A stretch of DNA of 64,000 bases from Bradyrhizobium sp. Ce-3 (GCF_022835695.1 NZ_BQUV01000002.1:744001-808000); one strand, 5' to 3'; positions 10,269-19,253 are shown, numbered from the stretch's first letter. Program-made: numbers and translations. Notes: generated from the letters alone by a model not told the origin.

Positions 10269-11126
10269 TCAGCCTGCCAACAGCTTCGTGACGACGTCAT
10301 CGATCCCGACGCGCCCCTGCCGCGCGATCGTCCCCGGCTGCCCGAACGCGATCCAGCCTTCGTTGAAGCCGTCGAGCATTTGCATGCGCGGCAGCGGATT
10401 GGTCATGCCCTGACTGCGGAAGATCTGCTCCCAGTCCGCGCGCGGCACGGGGTCGGCGCGCACCGGTTTGCCGATCGCCCTGGCGAAGGCGGCGGCAATC
10501 ATGTTCGGGCTGACGCCGCCGGCCGCGAGCTCGACGATGCGCGGGCCGTCCCAGCTCTCCGTCAACAACCCTGCCACCGTGGCGCCGACATCCTCGGTCG
10601 CGATCATCGGCACCGGCCTGTCGAGCGGCTGGAGATAGCTCTGGATCACCCCGGTGTCTCGTGCGGCTGCGACATCCAGCGCGGCGTTCTGCATGAACCA
10701 GGCGGCGCGCAGGAAGGTGGTCGGCAAGCCGGGCGTCGCCAGCGCCTGTTCGAGCAGCCCGAGCTGGTTCAGCAGGTTCGGCCGCCTTGCCTCGGCGCCG
10801 ATGGTGGAGAGCGCGACCACACGGCCCGGCCGCGCTTCGTCCAGCGCTTGCCGCAGTGTCGCGAGCTTCGCCTTGGTCTCGTGGAAATCCGGCGACGGAT
10901 CGAAGTTTGACGGCAGCATCACGAAAGCGGCCGCGCATCCCCCGAACGCCCGCGCCAGCCCGGCAGCATCGTCAAGATCGGCAATGGCGATCTCGCAGCC
11001 CCGTTCCTGCCACGGCTTGCCCTTCGCGGCGTCGCGCACCACCACCCGCAACGGCTCGCCCCTCGCCAGCAACGCGCGCGCCGCCGCGCCGCCGACCTTG
11101 CCGGTCGCGCCCATGATCGCATACAT
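10269..11126 (-). CDS. NmrA-like NAD(P)-binding protein (atypical SDR)
   Basis: 285-residue Rossmann-fold protein. The N-terminal GATGKVGGAAARALL is the nucleotide-binding loop (GxxGxxG), followed by LRVVVRD. The long C-terminal substrate half fits NmrA/QOR2-type proteins that sense or use NADP. The fold is clear but no substrate is suggested. It lies last in a same-strand run LysR, SDR, NmrA-like; the 65-base gap to the SDR gene allows co-transcription. Confidence 0.88.
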   Translation of the reverse strand: MYAIMGATGKVGGAAARALLARGEPLRVVVRDAAKGKPWQERGCEIAIADLDDAAGLARAFGGCAAAFVMLPSNFDPSPDFHETKAKLATLRQALDEARPGRVVALSTIGAEARRPNLLNQLGLLEQALATPGLPTTFLRAAWFMQNAALDVAAARDTGVIQSYLQPLDRPVPMIATEDVGATVAGLLTESWDGPRIVELAAGGVSPNMIAAAFARAIGKPVRADPVPRADWEQIFRSQGMTNPLPRMQMLDGFNEGWIAFGQPGTIARQGRVGIDDVVTKLLAG

Positions 11127-11191
11127 CAGATGTCTCCGTTACTTCCTGGAAAATGTGCGCGGCGCCCAACCGGCCGGCCGTGCGGGCGCAA

Positions 11192-11881
11192 TCACCATGG
11201 CAAGGTCTTGCCGTGGCGATCGATGAATCGCAGTCCCGGCCGGCCCGCCTGGGCCTCGACCGACGTGACGACGTGCGGAATGCTTTCCTCGATCGACAGC
11301 GGCGCGTTCGCGGTGCCCATCTCAGTGCGTACCCAGCCGGGCGCGACCAGCAGCAGCACGCGGCTATCGCCGGGATGGCGCCGGGAGAAGCAGGTCATCA
11401 ACATGTTGAGCGCCGCCTTGCTGGAGCTGTACAGCTCCCAGCTCCCGCGATTGTGGGCGATGCTGCCGAGCTCCGACGACATCACCGCGATGACGCCGTT
11501 GTGCGCGACCTGCTCCTCGAACAATTCAACCACGCGCATCGGGCTCAGCGCGTTGGTCAGCATCATCGCGACAAAATCCGCTTCGTGAACGTCGCGTGGC
11601 GTGCTGTCGCGCGCCAGGCAGATGCCAGCGTTGACGAACAGCGTGTCCAGCATCTGGCCGGCGAGCCGTCGCTTCAGCGCGACGACCGAACCCATGTCGA
11701 GGATATCAGCGGTTACGATGGCGACGCTGCCGGGAAACCGGGCCGCGATGCGCTCAAGCTCCGCCGATGGCGACCGCACCGTCGCAACGACGCGGGTGCC
11801 GCGCGCGCAGTATTCCTCGGCGAGCGCAAGCCCCAGCCCACGCGAGGCTCCAACAATCAAGACCGTCTTTTGCGTCGTCAT
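11192..11881 (-). CDS. short-chain dehydrogenase/reductase
   Basis: 229-residue classical SDR. It has the cofactor loop GASRGLG near the N-terminus, NAG at about residue 87, a Ser in VMSSELG and the YSSSK catalytic Tyr/Lys, and a PG motif (APGWVRTEMG). It reduces or oxidises an unidentified alcohol/ketone with NAD(P)H in the cytoplasm. It is downstream of a LysR regulator on the same strand, which may control it. Confidence 0.92.
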   Translation of the reverse strand: MTTQKTVLIVGASRGLGLALAEEYCARGTRVVATVRSPSAELERIAARFPGSVAIVTADILDMGSVVALKRRLAGQMLDTLFVNAGICLARDSTPRDVHEADFVAMMLTNALSPMRVVELFEEQVAHNGVIAVMSSELGSIAHNRGSWELYSSSKAALNMLMTCFSRRHPGDSRVLLLVAPGWVRTEMGTANAPLSIEESIPHVVTSVEAQAGRPGLRFIDRHGKTLPW

Positions 11882-11979
11882 GGCGGGCGCCGTTCACGTC
11901 GTTGATCCGATACCCGCAACCTCGCATGCCCACACTCATGATCAAAACGAGTTTCTGTCAGTGCAATGATGATTAGGCA

Positions 11980-12903
11980 TCACGAATGATCGTTCGCCGA
12001 CCGGTTCGTGATCACCTTGGAAACGAAGTCGACGAAGGCCCGAACCTTCGCCGGCTGGTGGCTGCGCGAAGGGTACAGCGCATAGAACGGAAACGTTTCG
12101 CCGGGCCAGTCCGGAAACAGGTCGACCAAGCGGCCGGAATCCAGCAGCGGCTGGAGACCGATCGCCAGCACTTGCGCGATCCCGGTGCCGGCGAGGCATT
12201 CGTTGATCATGGTGCCGCCATCGGTCAGATGGAGGCGTCCCGTGCTTGCCACAGGCAGCACCTTGCGGCCGTTGCGAAACTCCCAGTCGAACAGCCGCCG
12301 CGAGAGTGGATCAAAGAACTGGATGCAGTGATGCGCGGACAGTTCGGACGGGTGCTTGGGCCGCCCATGCTTGCGCAGATAGCCGGGCGACGCCAGGGTG
12401 AGGACCCGTGTGTCCATGAGTTTCCGCGCGATTGCGCTATTTCCGGTGGGTTCTCCGAACCGCATCGCGAGGTCGATGCCGTCGGTCACGAGGTCGCCGA
12501 CATGCTCTCGCGTGATCAGCTCCAGCGTCAATTCAGGGTGCGCGCGGAGAAAGCCACCGAGCTTCCCCGAGAGTTGGCTGCGCAGGAAATACGCATCGAT
12601 ATCGACGCGCAGCCGCCCCCGGACTATCCCCGCGGCCCCGGAAGCCGAAACCGCCGCCTCCTCGATTCCGACCAGCAAGGGGGCGACCTGCTCGTAGAAC
12701 AGCCGGCCCTCGTCGGTCAGCACCATCGACCGCGTGGTCCGGTCGAGCAAGCGCACGCCGACACGATCTTCGAGGCGGGCAATCGCCCGGCTGACGCCCG
12801 ACGAGGTCATCCCCAACGCATCGGCGGCCCGCGCAAAGCTGCGCGCCTGCACCACCGCCGCCAGCACGGAGAGTCCTGAAAGCAGACGGCTGTCGAACGA
12901 CAT
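11980..12903 (-). CDS. LysR family transcriptional regulator
   Basis: 307 residues, the usual size. The N-terminal winged helix (residues 1-65, with ARSFARAADALGMTSSGVSRAIARLEDRVGVRLLDR split over helix 2, helix 3 and wing) is followed by a periplasmic-binding-like effector domain. Given gene order it may regulate the downstream SDR and NmrA-like genes, 98 bases away. The effector is unknown. Confidence 0.93.
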   Translation of the reverse strand: MSFDSRLLSGLSVLAAVVQARSFARAADALGMTSSGVSRAIARLEDRVGVRLLDRTTRSMVLTDEGRLFYEQVAPLLVGIEEAAVSASGAAGIVRGRLRVDIDAYFLRSQLSGKLGGFLRAHPELTLELITREHVGDLVTDGIDLAMRFGEPTGNSAIARKLMDTRVLTLASPGYLRKHGRPKHPSELSAHHCIQFFDPLSRRLFDWEFRNGRKVLPVASTGRLHLTDGGTMINECLAGTGIAQVLAIGLQPLLDSGRLVDLFPDWPGETFPFYALYPSRSHQPAKVRAFVDFVSKVITNRSANDHS

Positions 12904-13128
12904 TGCGGCACTCCTGATTGGTCATCAGGAATGATGAGGGATCGATGCCGTGACCGCAAGCGGCGGACGCTATCATCATTTCGGAATGATAGAAATATAC
13001 TGCTGAGTTGCCCGACGCGTCAAGTCGCTTTTCCGCATGCCGGCGCCATCCCGGCTACTGTGCATGGGGTTGTTTTCGATATTTTGGGACGCGTACCCTG
13101 GCTTCATCACCCCGCGCGCCGGGCGTCC

Positions 13129-14070
13129 CTACTCCGTCCGCCTCAGAAACGCCCCGAACGCCCGCGGGCCGTCGCCGACCTTGACCTCGCCGATCACCTT
13201 CAGCTCGGCGGCATCGATCACGCTGAGCGTGTTGCTCTCCCAGTTCGCGACCAGGATGCGCTTGCCGTCGGCGGTGGCTTCGATGCCTTCGGGGTAGTCG
13301 CCGACCGTGATCCGGCTCACGGGCTGGAGGGTCGCAAGGTCGAACACGGTGACCTTGCCGTCATACTGGTCGGTGACGAAGCCGCGGCCCTGCGCCAGCG
13401 CCACCGCATAGGGGCGCAGCCCGACATGGACGCGGCCGATCTCGCGCGCGGTGGCGATATCGATCACCGAGACGTCGTTGGAGCCGACATTGGCGGTGTA
13501 GGCGCGCTTGCCCTCGGCATCGACGGTGACGCCGAACGGGCGGGTGCCGACCTTGACGACCGCCCTGCGCTCACGGGCCGAAACGTCGGTGATCGACACG
13601 CTGTCGTCATCGCGGTCGGCCGACAGCAGCAGGAGCCCGTCCGGCGTCAGCGCGAGCCCGGACGGCGATGCGCCGACGGCAAAACTGCCGACGACGCGCT
13701 GCTCTTTGGCGTCGATCACCCGCACCGCGGCGGCGTACCAGTCGGCGACATAGACCGTGGCGCCGTCGGGAGCGACCGCGATGCCGAGCGGCCCGCCGCC
13801 GACATCGATCCGGCCGGCCACCTTGCGCGTCGAGGCGTCGACCACCGTGACCGCCTTGGCATCCGGGCTCGTCACATAGGCGAAGCGGCCGTCATTGCTG
13901 ACGGCAACGCCGGCGGGCTTGCCGCCGATCGCGATCGTCGCCACCGGCTTTGCGGTCGCGAGATCGACCACCGTGAGGTCGTCGGAGAGCTGGTTGGTGA
14001 CGAACGCCTCCTCGGCACGCGCGCCGCCGAGGCCGGCGAGCAGCGCAGCCAGCACGATCGTCCGCAGCAT
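13129..14070 (-). CDS. secreted YVTN-family beta-propeller protein
   Basis: 313 residues with a signal peptide (MLRTIVLAALLAGLGGARA). About seven repeats follow of the type V-x-V-I/D-x-A-T-x-x-x-V-x-x-I-x-V-G-x-x-P-x-G-x-A (examples: VVDLATAKPVATIAIGGKP, VTVVDASTRKVAGRIDVG). This fits a periplasmic YVTN/YncE-like propeller. It begins 2 bases after the stop of the SRPBCC gene, so the two form an operon. Homologous pairs are found near PQQ alcohol dehydrogenase genes in some methylotrophic alphaproteobacteria; no such dehydrogenase is in this window. Confidence 0.9.
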   Translation of the reverse strand: MLRTIVLAALLAGLGGARAEEAFVTNQLSDDLTVVDLATAKPVATIAIGGKPAGVAVSNDGRFAYVTSPDAKAVTVVDASTRKVAGRIDVGGGPLGIAVAPDGATVYVADWYAAAVRVIDAKEQRVVGSFAVGASPSGLALTPDGLLLLSADRDDDSVSITDVSARERRAVVKVGTRPFGVTVDAEGKRAYTANVGSNDVSVIDIATAREIGRVHVGLRPYAVALAQGRGFVTDQYDGKVTVFDLATLQPVSRITVGDYPEGIEATADGKRILVANWESNTLSVIDAAELKVIGEVKVGDGPRAFGAFLRRTE

Positions 14071-14072
14071 GC

Positions 14073-14612
14073 TCAGGTCCCGCTCTCGATCTTCTTCTTC
14101 AGCGCTTCCAGCCCGGCCTTGTAGAGCCCGCTCACCGCCTTCACCGCGGCCTCATCGCTCAGCTCCGGCGGCGGATCGTTGTTCGGGAAGCCGCGATAGA
14201 ACGCGCCGGCCCATTCCAGCTTCGACTTGCCGTCGGGCGCCGGCGACACCGTCAGCGTCGACGAGTAATTGGTGACCGGCAGCACCTTCACGTCGACCGC
14301 CGTGATCCGGTAGGAATAGCTCATCATCTCGGGCTCGTATTTGTAGAGCTCCTCGTCGACGGTGGCGCCCGGCGCCAAGGTCAGCCGCCGCGTGGCGCCG
14401 ATCTCGTTGCCCTTCTCACCCTCGGTCTTGCTGACGCCGGCGAGCCAGCTCATGTCCTGGAAATTACCGATCACCGCCCACACCTTGGCCTGCGGCGCAT
14501 CGATCTCGATGGATTCCCGCACCTTCTGGCGGGTCGGCCCGTGGGCCCAGGCGGCCCCCAATACAGCCAATGCCGCCACCACGACGCCAGCTTTCGCGAT
14601 CGTCCGCCTCAT
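14073..14612 (-). CDS. periplasmic SRPBCC family protein (MxaD-like)
   Basis: 179 residues with a signal peptide (MRRTIAKAGVVVAALAVLGAAWA) and a START/SRPBCC fold: SIEIDAPQAKVWAVIGNFQ, WLAGVSKTEG, and the C-terminal helix SGLYKAGLEALKKKI. Exported SRPBCC proteins of this kind resemble MxaD of methanol oxidation, but the resemblance is at family level only. It is coupled with the propeller gene immediately downstream. Confidence 0.82.
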   Translation of the reverse strand: MRRTIAKAGVVVAALAVLGAAWAHGPTRQKVRESIEIDAPQAKVWAVIGNFQDMSWLAGVSKTEGEKGNEIGATRRLTLAPGATVDEELYKYEPEMMSYSYRITAVDVKVLPVTNYSSTLTVSPAPDGKSKLEWAGAFYRGFPNNDPPPELSDEAAVKAVSGLYKAGLEALKKKIESGT

Positions 14613-14767
14613 CCTTGTCTCTCCCGATCTCTGTCGGCCACACGCCGCCTGGCGCGTGCCGCAGTTTATGGTTCGGGTTTTAGACCGGATCGGAGACCGG
14701 CATCTTGCACCAGAGCGAAGTCACAGCCGCCGGCTTCCCCGGGAGGCAAGCCGCCGCGGTCCTCCCG

Positions 14768-17239
14768 TCAATGACAGGCGTCTTGCTGCATGATGCCGGA
14801 ATCGACGTTCGGAACGTTCTTCCAGCGGTTCGACACCATCCTGAACAGGCTGCAGGACTTGTCGGCCTTCGAGAATGAGAAGGCAATGCAGCTGTCCGGC
14901 GTGCAGTTCTGCTCGCATTGCGCGACGGATTGAACCGGGAGGCGTTTGAGGACGTCGCCGGCCAGCGAATTCCCGGAGAACGGGCAAAGATGCTTCCCAT
15001 CCGGCGAGAAGCCCGGATGAACCTGATCGGCGCGGATACTGGTGTCCGAACGTGCGTCGAACCGGAGCGGGCTGAGGGTCTTCTTCTGGAAGCACAGCCC
15101 GTTCCATCGATCGTAGCTGAAGCCAACGCACGCGCTGTTGGCACGGCAGGCGGCGAGGCATCCGGCAGCGTCCGTCCTTTCGAAGATCGCATCGCCCTTC
15201 GCGTCGAGAAAATCGCCACCCCTGACGTCAGAGTTCGCGTTCAGACTGAACGTGCGCAGCTGCTCGGCGCGCTGGCGTGCCACCTCGGCATTTTGAGCCG
15301 CCTCCAGCCGGCCATTGGCCTCCTGCAGCAGCGGGCAGGACGTCGCCCGGCAGCGGTCCACGAAGCTGCGCAGCTTGGCAACATCGGTTCCTGCGCCGTC
15401 CAGGTCCTTGCGATCCTGGTCGGCGTGTGCGCGCGCCTCGGCGGCTTGCAACCGGCTGGTCGTCTCGCCCGCCAGCGCACAGGACGAAGCACCGCATTGC
15501 TGGAGGAAGGCACGGAGCTTGGCGGGATCGTTGCCTGCCGCATCCAGCGCGACGCGCTGACGCCGGGCCTCCTCCGCCTTGGCCAATCGAGCGTTCTCCT
15601 CAGCCTTGGCCAACCGAGCATTCGCCTCCGCCGCCACAGGACAGGACGTCACGGCACATTGCTGGACGAAGGCGCGCAGCTTGCCGGGATCGCTCCCAGC
15701 CGCGTCGAGCGCGGTCCGGGCCGCGGCAAGGGTCACAAGGCGCGCCTGCTCCTGGGCCCGCGCCAGCCGGCTGCGTGCTTCCTGGACCAGCGTGCACCCG
15801 GGCGCGGCCTCGCAGCGGCCGATAAAGCCTTGCAGCCTGGCGACGTCGCTCCCGGCGGCGTCGAGATCCGCCTGCAACGCCTCCAGCCCCGGACCGAGAT
15901 GGCTGCGCCAGGCGAAGAACGCGAGGCCCAGGCAGGCAAGCACGCCCAGGATGACCAGCGGCTGCGACGCCAGGCTCCGGATGCTGCTCTTCGGGACCTG
16001 AGGGGCCGGCTTGGGTGGCTCCGTGACGGGCTCCGGGGACGGCTCGACCTTCTCCTTGCTCCGGATCGCTTCGACCTGCGCCTTCGCCAGCGCTGCCGTC
16101 GGACTTTGCGCAAATCGCTCGATGAAGCGTTCGAGCTCCGGGATGTCGGTCGATGATTTCAGGCGCTCCCATTGCAGCCACGCCAGCCGCCGGTTGACAT
16201 GCTCCGCCACGGCCGATTGCGGATGCTCGAGCAGATGCCCTTCCAGCGCCTCCTCGTCATAGCCATCGATCTTCTTCGTCAGGATCGCCCGCGCCAGAGC
16301 AACGAATGTTCCGTTGGGGAACTGCCTGAGAAAATCCTCGAAGACGTTCGCCGGTTGGTCTTCCTTGATGCCACGCCAATACAGATGCTCGCTGACCAGC
16401 GGATCCGGCTGCCCCCACGGGCTGCCCCCGCCGCCTGCGTCAGCGCGCGGTGCATAGGCGCAGTTGGGAAAGAACTCTGCTCGCGTGATGTCGCTGACAT
16501 GTTCGGTGAAGCGGCTAAGCTTCGGAATCGGCGCCTGCCCCTTCAGCCGTTTCTGCGTCAACCGGACGATTTCATCCTTCAGATCGAGCCAGGAAAAACG
16601 TTTGACGTCCGCCTTCGTCAGAATGCCGTCCTTGAGGACGCGCAGGAACGTCCCCGTGAACAGCGTGAACTTGTCGTCGCGCTTGGCCAGCGCCACGCCG
16701 TGCCGCCCGGAGGCGGCAAACACCGCAATCCCGCTGCCGGCCTCGATGACCGCATCCGAAAGCCGCTTGTTGACGATGGCCTCGGCGCCGCCGGCGTCCA
16801 TCTGTTCGGACTCGCCCATCGCAGAGCCGGAATAGCAGGCGTCCAGCACGAAATAGACCCGCTTGTCCTGCGCCAGCCTGGCGACGTCGTGGATCAGCAG
16901 CGCGATCTCGAGCAGGGTGGCGCGCAGCGTGCGGTCGCTGGTGCGGAGCAGAACCCGGTAATCGTCGCTGCGCAGGCCGAGATCGCCATGCCCGCAATAG
17001 TACACAATGACGTCGTCGAACGTGTTGCGGATGAAAGCAATGATCTTGTCGACCGTCTCGCTGAACGAAAGCGGCTGATCGTAGAGATCGAGCGTCGTTG
17101 TCTCAAAGCCGGACACAATCGCCGGATCGCTCATCACCCGCTTGAACTCGCTGGCGGAGTTCAGGAAGCGCTCGTTGTTCAGATCAGCATGATGATCGTA
17201 GGTCGAGGCACCGAACAGAACCACACCGAGCTTCCGCAT
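14768..17239 (-). CDS. membrane-anchored caspase-like (peptidase C14) protein with PAN/apple-like C-terminus
   Basis: 823 residues. About 1-240 is a caspase fold with the catalytic pair H84 (YYCGHGD) and C135 (VLDACYSG), so the protease appears intact. About 285-400 holds helical repeats. A single membrane segment lies at about 428-447 (LVILGVLACLGLAFFAW). Then come four copies (about 455-650) of a helical repeat with the pattern LDAAGsD-x-x-KLRaFvxqC-x-x-x-x-C, each with a Cys pair. The last 150 residues contain two PAN/apple-like cysteine modules (CLAACRANSACVGFSYD; CEQNCTPDSCIAFSFS). The topology suggests a cytoplasmic protease and a periplasmic sensor or adhesion part; this is inference. 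It starts 2 bases after the stop of the small upstream gene. Confidence 0.88.
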   Translation of the reverse strand: MRKLGVVLFGASTYDHHADLNNERFLNSASEFKRVMSDPAIVSGFETTTLDLYDQPLSFSETVDKIIAFIRNTFDDVIVYYCGHGDLGLRSDDYRVLLRTSDRTLRATLLEIALLIHDVARLAQDKRVYFVLDACYSGSAMGESEQMDAGGAEAIVNKRLSDAVIEAGSGIAVFAASGRHGVALAKRDDKFTLFTGTFLRVLKDGILTKADVKRFSWLDLKDEIVRLTQKRLKGQAPIPKLSRFTEHVSDITRAEFFPNCAYAPRADAGGGGSPWGQPDPLVSEHLYWRGIKEDQPANVFEDFLRQFPNGTFVALARAILTKKIDGYDEEALEGHLLEHPQSAVAEHVNRRLAWLQWERLKSSTDIPELERFIERFAQSPTAALAKAQVEAIRSKEKVEPSPEPVTEPPKPAPQVPKSSIRSLASQPLVILGVLACLGLAFFAWRSHLGPGLEALQADLDAAGSDVARLQGFIGRCEAAPGCTLVQEARSRLARAQEQARLVTLAAARTALDAAGSDPGKLRAFVQQCAVTSCPVAAEANARLAKAEENARLAKAEEARRQRVALDAAGNDPAKLRAFLQQCGASSCALAGETTSRLQAAEARAHADQDRKDLDGAGTDVAKLRSFVDRCRATSCPLLQEANGRLEAAQNAEVARQRAEQLRTFSLNANSDVRGGDFLDAKGDAIFERTDAAGCLAACRANSACVGFSYDRWNGLCFQKKTLSPLRFDARSDTSIRADQVHPGFSPDGKHLCPFSGNSLAGDVLKRLPVQSVAQCEQNCTPDSCIAFSFSKADKSCSLFRMVSNRWKNVPNVDSGIMQQDACH

Positions 17240-17241
17240 GG

Positions 17242-17655
17242 TCAGCTCCCGTGCTTGGTCTCGGCCTTGGTCCTTGCTTTGGCCTTGGCCTTGGCTGTGC
17301 TTCCCTTTTTCTTCGACCGCGGCTTGGCGAGCGCCGCCTTCACGCCGGATTCGCTGGCGTCGGCCCGGATCCGGGTCCGCTCACCCTCGTCATCGACGAC
17401 CGCATCCTTCCGGTACTTTGCCAGGATTTGAAACAGGCCGGTCGCCAGCGTCGCGAGCGACGTCGCCGAGCCCAGGATCTGGTTGGCGATTTCGAGACTG
17501 ACCAAAAGCGTGCTTCCGATGTCCATGTGCTCAGACGACGCGGACTTCAGCGCCAGCGCGGAGGCCGGCATGCCCTGAGATCGCAGCACTTCTTCCAGTT
17601 CCTGGGCAAGAAAGCCGGCTTCGGCACTATCCTCTGTCACAAATGATAGTTTCAT
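17242..17655 (-). CDS. small partner of the caspase protein, EACC1-like
   Basis: 137 residues from ATG 17655; an in-frame ATG at 17688 would add 11 residues. The N-terminal part (MKLSFVTEDSAEAGFLAQELEE), a hydrophobic helix pair (STLLVSLEIANQILGSATSL), and the segment ending DDEGERTRIRADAS resemble, weakly, the effector-associated constant component (EACC1) described beside caspase and trypsin effectors in bacterial conflict systems. The C-terminus is a Lys/Ala-rich basic tail. The 2-base gap to the caspase gene implies coupled translation and a shared task. The family assignment rests on pattern and context, not on an alignment. Confidence 0.6.
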   Translation of the reverse strand: MKLSFVTEDSAEAGFLAQELEEVLRSQGMPASALALKSASSEHMDIGSTLLVSLEIANQILGSATSLATLATGLFQILAKYRKDAVVDDEGERTRIRADASESGVKAALAKPRSKKKGSTAKAKAKARTKAETKHGS

Positions 17656-17801
17656 CTCCGCCCCCGGACGGATGTGCAATGCACTCATCGTACAACCCTA
17701 TCGCGAGACACGCAACAGTAGCACACTCTCATCCGAGCATCTGTGATCGAGCACACAACGGTGCGGCACCACTCACGGTCCGCGCGCAAGCGCCGGCCGC
17801 C

Positions 17802-18566
17802 TCACTCCGCGAGCGCCGCGTCGACGAATCCCTTCGGATCGTCGCAGAATTCGCGCATCAGCCGGTAGTGATCGGTGTCCTTCAGGCTCACCGGTTCCAA
17901 TCCATATTTGGTCAGCCGCAGCAGCGTTGCGTCCGGATAGGCCATCAGCACCGGCGAATGCGTCGCCATGATCACCTGGCAATGGCCGGTGCCGTTCATC
18001 CGGTGCAACAGCTTGAGGAATTCGATCTGCCGCGATGGCGACAGCGCGGATTCCGGCTCGTCGAAAATGAAGATGCCCTGCCGCTGGCAACGCTCGTTGA
18101 AGAAGCGCAAAAAGCCCTCGCCGTGGGAATAGGACAGGAAGCTCGGTGGCGCGTCTCCGACATCCAGCGCGGCCTCGTCGACATAGCGCGCCACCGAGAA
18201 GAAGCTCTCGGCGCGGAAGAACCAGCCATTGGTGATTTTGGGCAGCCAGCTGGCACGAAGCGCCGCTGCCAGCGAGCCGCCCATTTTCTCCACCGCACGG
18301 CCGTGGTCGACCGCACGGTAGCCCTTGCCGCCCCCGGCGTCGTCGTAGCCGGCCATCACGGCGATGCCTTCCAACAGCGTCGACTTGCCGGTGCCGTTCT
18401 CGCCGACGATGATGGTGATCGCCTTCTCGAAGCCGAGTTCGAATTCGTCGCGCAGCAGCGGCAGCACGAACGGATAGGCATCATGGTTGGGAACGCGCTC
18501 GGGATCGAGCCAGACGCGCTTGAGATACGGCGCAGGCATATTGATCGGACGGTTTCGTCTGGCCAT
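17802..18566 (-). CDS. AAA/ABC-like ATPase (COG3910 type)
   Basis: 254-residue cytoplasmic ATPase. Walker A is GENGTGKSTLLEG, the signature-like region is FLSYSHGEGFLRFF, Walker B is GIFIFDEPESALSP, and the H-loop is IMATHSPVLM. Start 18566 (MARRNRPINM) is chosen; a start nine residues later is possible. COG3910 ATPases are widespread single-domain proteins of unknown role. It faces away from the WYL-like gene (divergent starts 73 bases apart) and lies about 146 bases upstream of the EACC1-like gene on the same strand, so a link to the caspase pair is possible but unproven. Confidence 0.85.
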   Translation of the reverse strand: MARRNRPINMPAPYLKRVWLDPERVPNHDAYPFVLPLLRDEFELGFEKAITIIVGENGTGKSTLLEGIAVMAGYDDAGGGKGYRAVDHGRAVEKMGGSLAAALRASWLPKITNGWFFRAESFFSVARYVDEAALDVGDAPPSFLSYSHGEGFLRFFNERCQRQGIFIFDEPESALSPSRQIEFLKLLHRMNGTGHCQVIMATHSPVLMAYPDATLLRLTKYGLEPVSLKDTDHYRLMREFCDDPKGFVDAALAE

Positions 18567-18639
18567 TCGTGCGGATCCGGGAAACAACGGCGGGGTGTCA
18601 GGCTTATGACTAGAGCCCGCAATAATCCTAGATGTCCCC

Positions 18640-18963
18640 ATGACCAGCAAGGCCTACGCTCTTTTCCGCGAGGCGATCCTTACCGAGCAGCAGGTGGTCT
18701 GCCGCTATGACGGCCGGCCGCGCGAGCTCTGCCCGCATATCATCGGCCACAACAAGAGCGGCGAAGAGCTCGTACTGGCCTGGCAGTTCGCCGGCGAGAG
18801 CTCCGGCAAGCTGCCGCAATGGCGCTGCCTGCGGCTCGCCCATGTCAGCGACTTCAGCCTGCGCAAGGGCCGCTGGCACGAGGGCGGTTCGCACCGCGCC
18901 GAGCAGACCTGCGTCAGCGCGATCGACCTCGACATCAACATCCATGTGCGCAAGCGGCGGTAA
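18640..18963 (+). CDS. small WYL-like protein
   Basis: 107 residues. The pattern VVCRYDGRPRELCPHIIGHN, then EELVLAWQFAGES, then WRCLRLAHVSDFSL, matches the core strands of a WYL ligand-sensing domain without an attached helix-turn-helix. The function is unknown; the domain usually senses nucleotides or nucleic-acid ends. It is transcribed away from the ATPase gene. Confidence 0.7.
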   Translation: MTSKAYALFREAILTEQQVVCRYDGRPRELCPHIIGHNKSGEELVLAWQFAGESSGKLPQWRCLRLAHVSDFSLRKGRWHEGGSHRAEQTCVSAIDLDINIHVRKRR

Positions 18964-19011
18964 GCGGCCCGTAGCGTCGCGAGAAAGAGACGCTGCGTCC
19001 CTAACTTCAAC

Positions 19012-19134
19012 TGTCATCGCCCGGCCTGTGCGCAATTGCGCACGTGGACCGGGCGATCCAGTACGCCGCGGCCTCTCGGCTCAAACACCGGCGTCTCTGG
19101 AATACTGGATCACCTGCTTTCGCGGGTGATGACA
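19012..19134. repeat. nested-hairpin intergenic repeat
   Basis: The outer ends TGTCATC (19012-19018) and GATGACA (19128-19134) are inverted. Inside, GCCCGG...CCGGGC brackets the palindrome GTGCGCAATTGCGCAC, GATCCAGTA is inverted against TACTGGATC, and a second small hairpin ends the element. It has the form of a mobile-type miniature repeat common in Bradyrhizobium intergenic DNA. No coding capacity. Confidence 0.8.
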
Positions 19135-19170
19135 TCGCGTGGTGTGGCAGCTTGAATCGCACCCCACCTC

Positions 19171-19234
19171 CATCGTCGTCCCGGCGGAGGATGTGGCGCG
19201 ATTGTCGACTCTGGCTTTCGCCAGGACGACGATG
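19171..19234. repeat. second intergenic inverted repeat
   Basis: CATCGTCGTCC (19171-19181) is inverted at GGACGACGATG (19224-19234), with further partial pairing inside. It directly follows the nested-hairpin repeat, so nearly all of the 290-base gap 18964-19253 is repeat DNA. Confidence 0.65.
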
Positions 19235-19253
19235 GGGATAGGCCACGCGCCCC

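Noticed and set aside
14768-18963. Reading the ATPase and WYL-like genes as certain parts of the caspase system
   Set aside because: The ATPase is separated by about 146 bases and belongs to a widespread family; the WYL-like gene is divergent. Proximity alone is not enough.
19012-19234. Possible CRISPR or tRNA remnant in a repeat-rich gap
   Set aside because: The repeats are inverted hairpins, not regularly spaced direct repeats, and no tRNA cloverleaf can be drawn.
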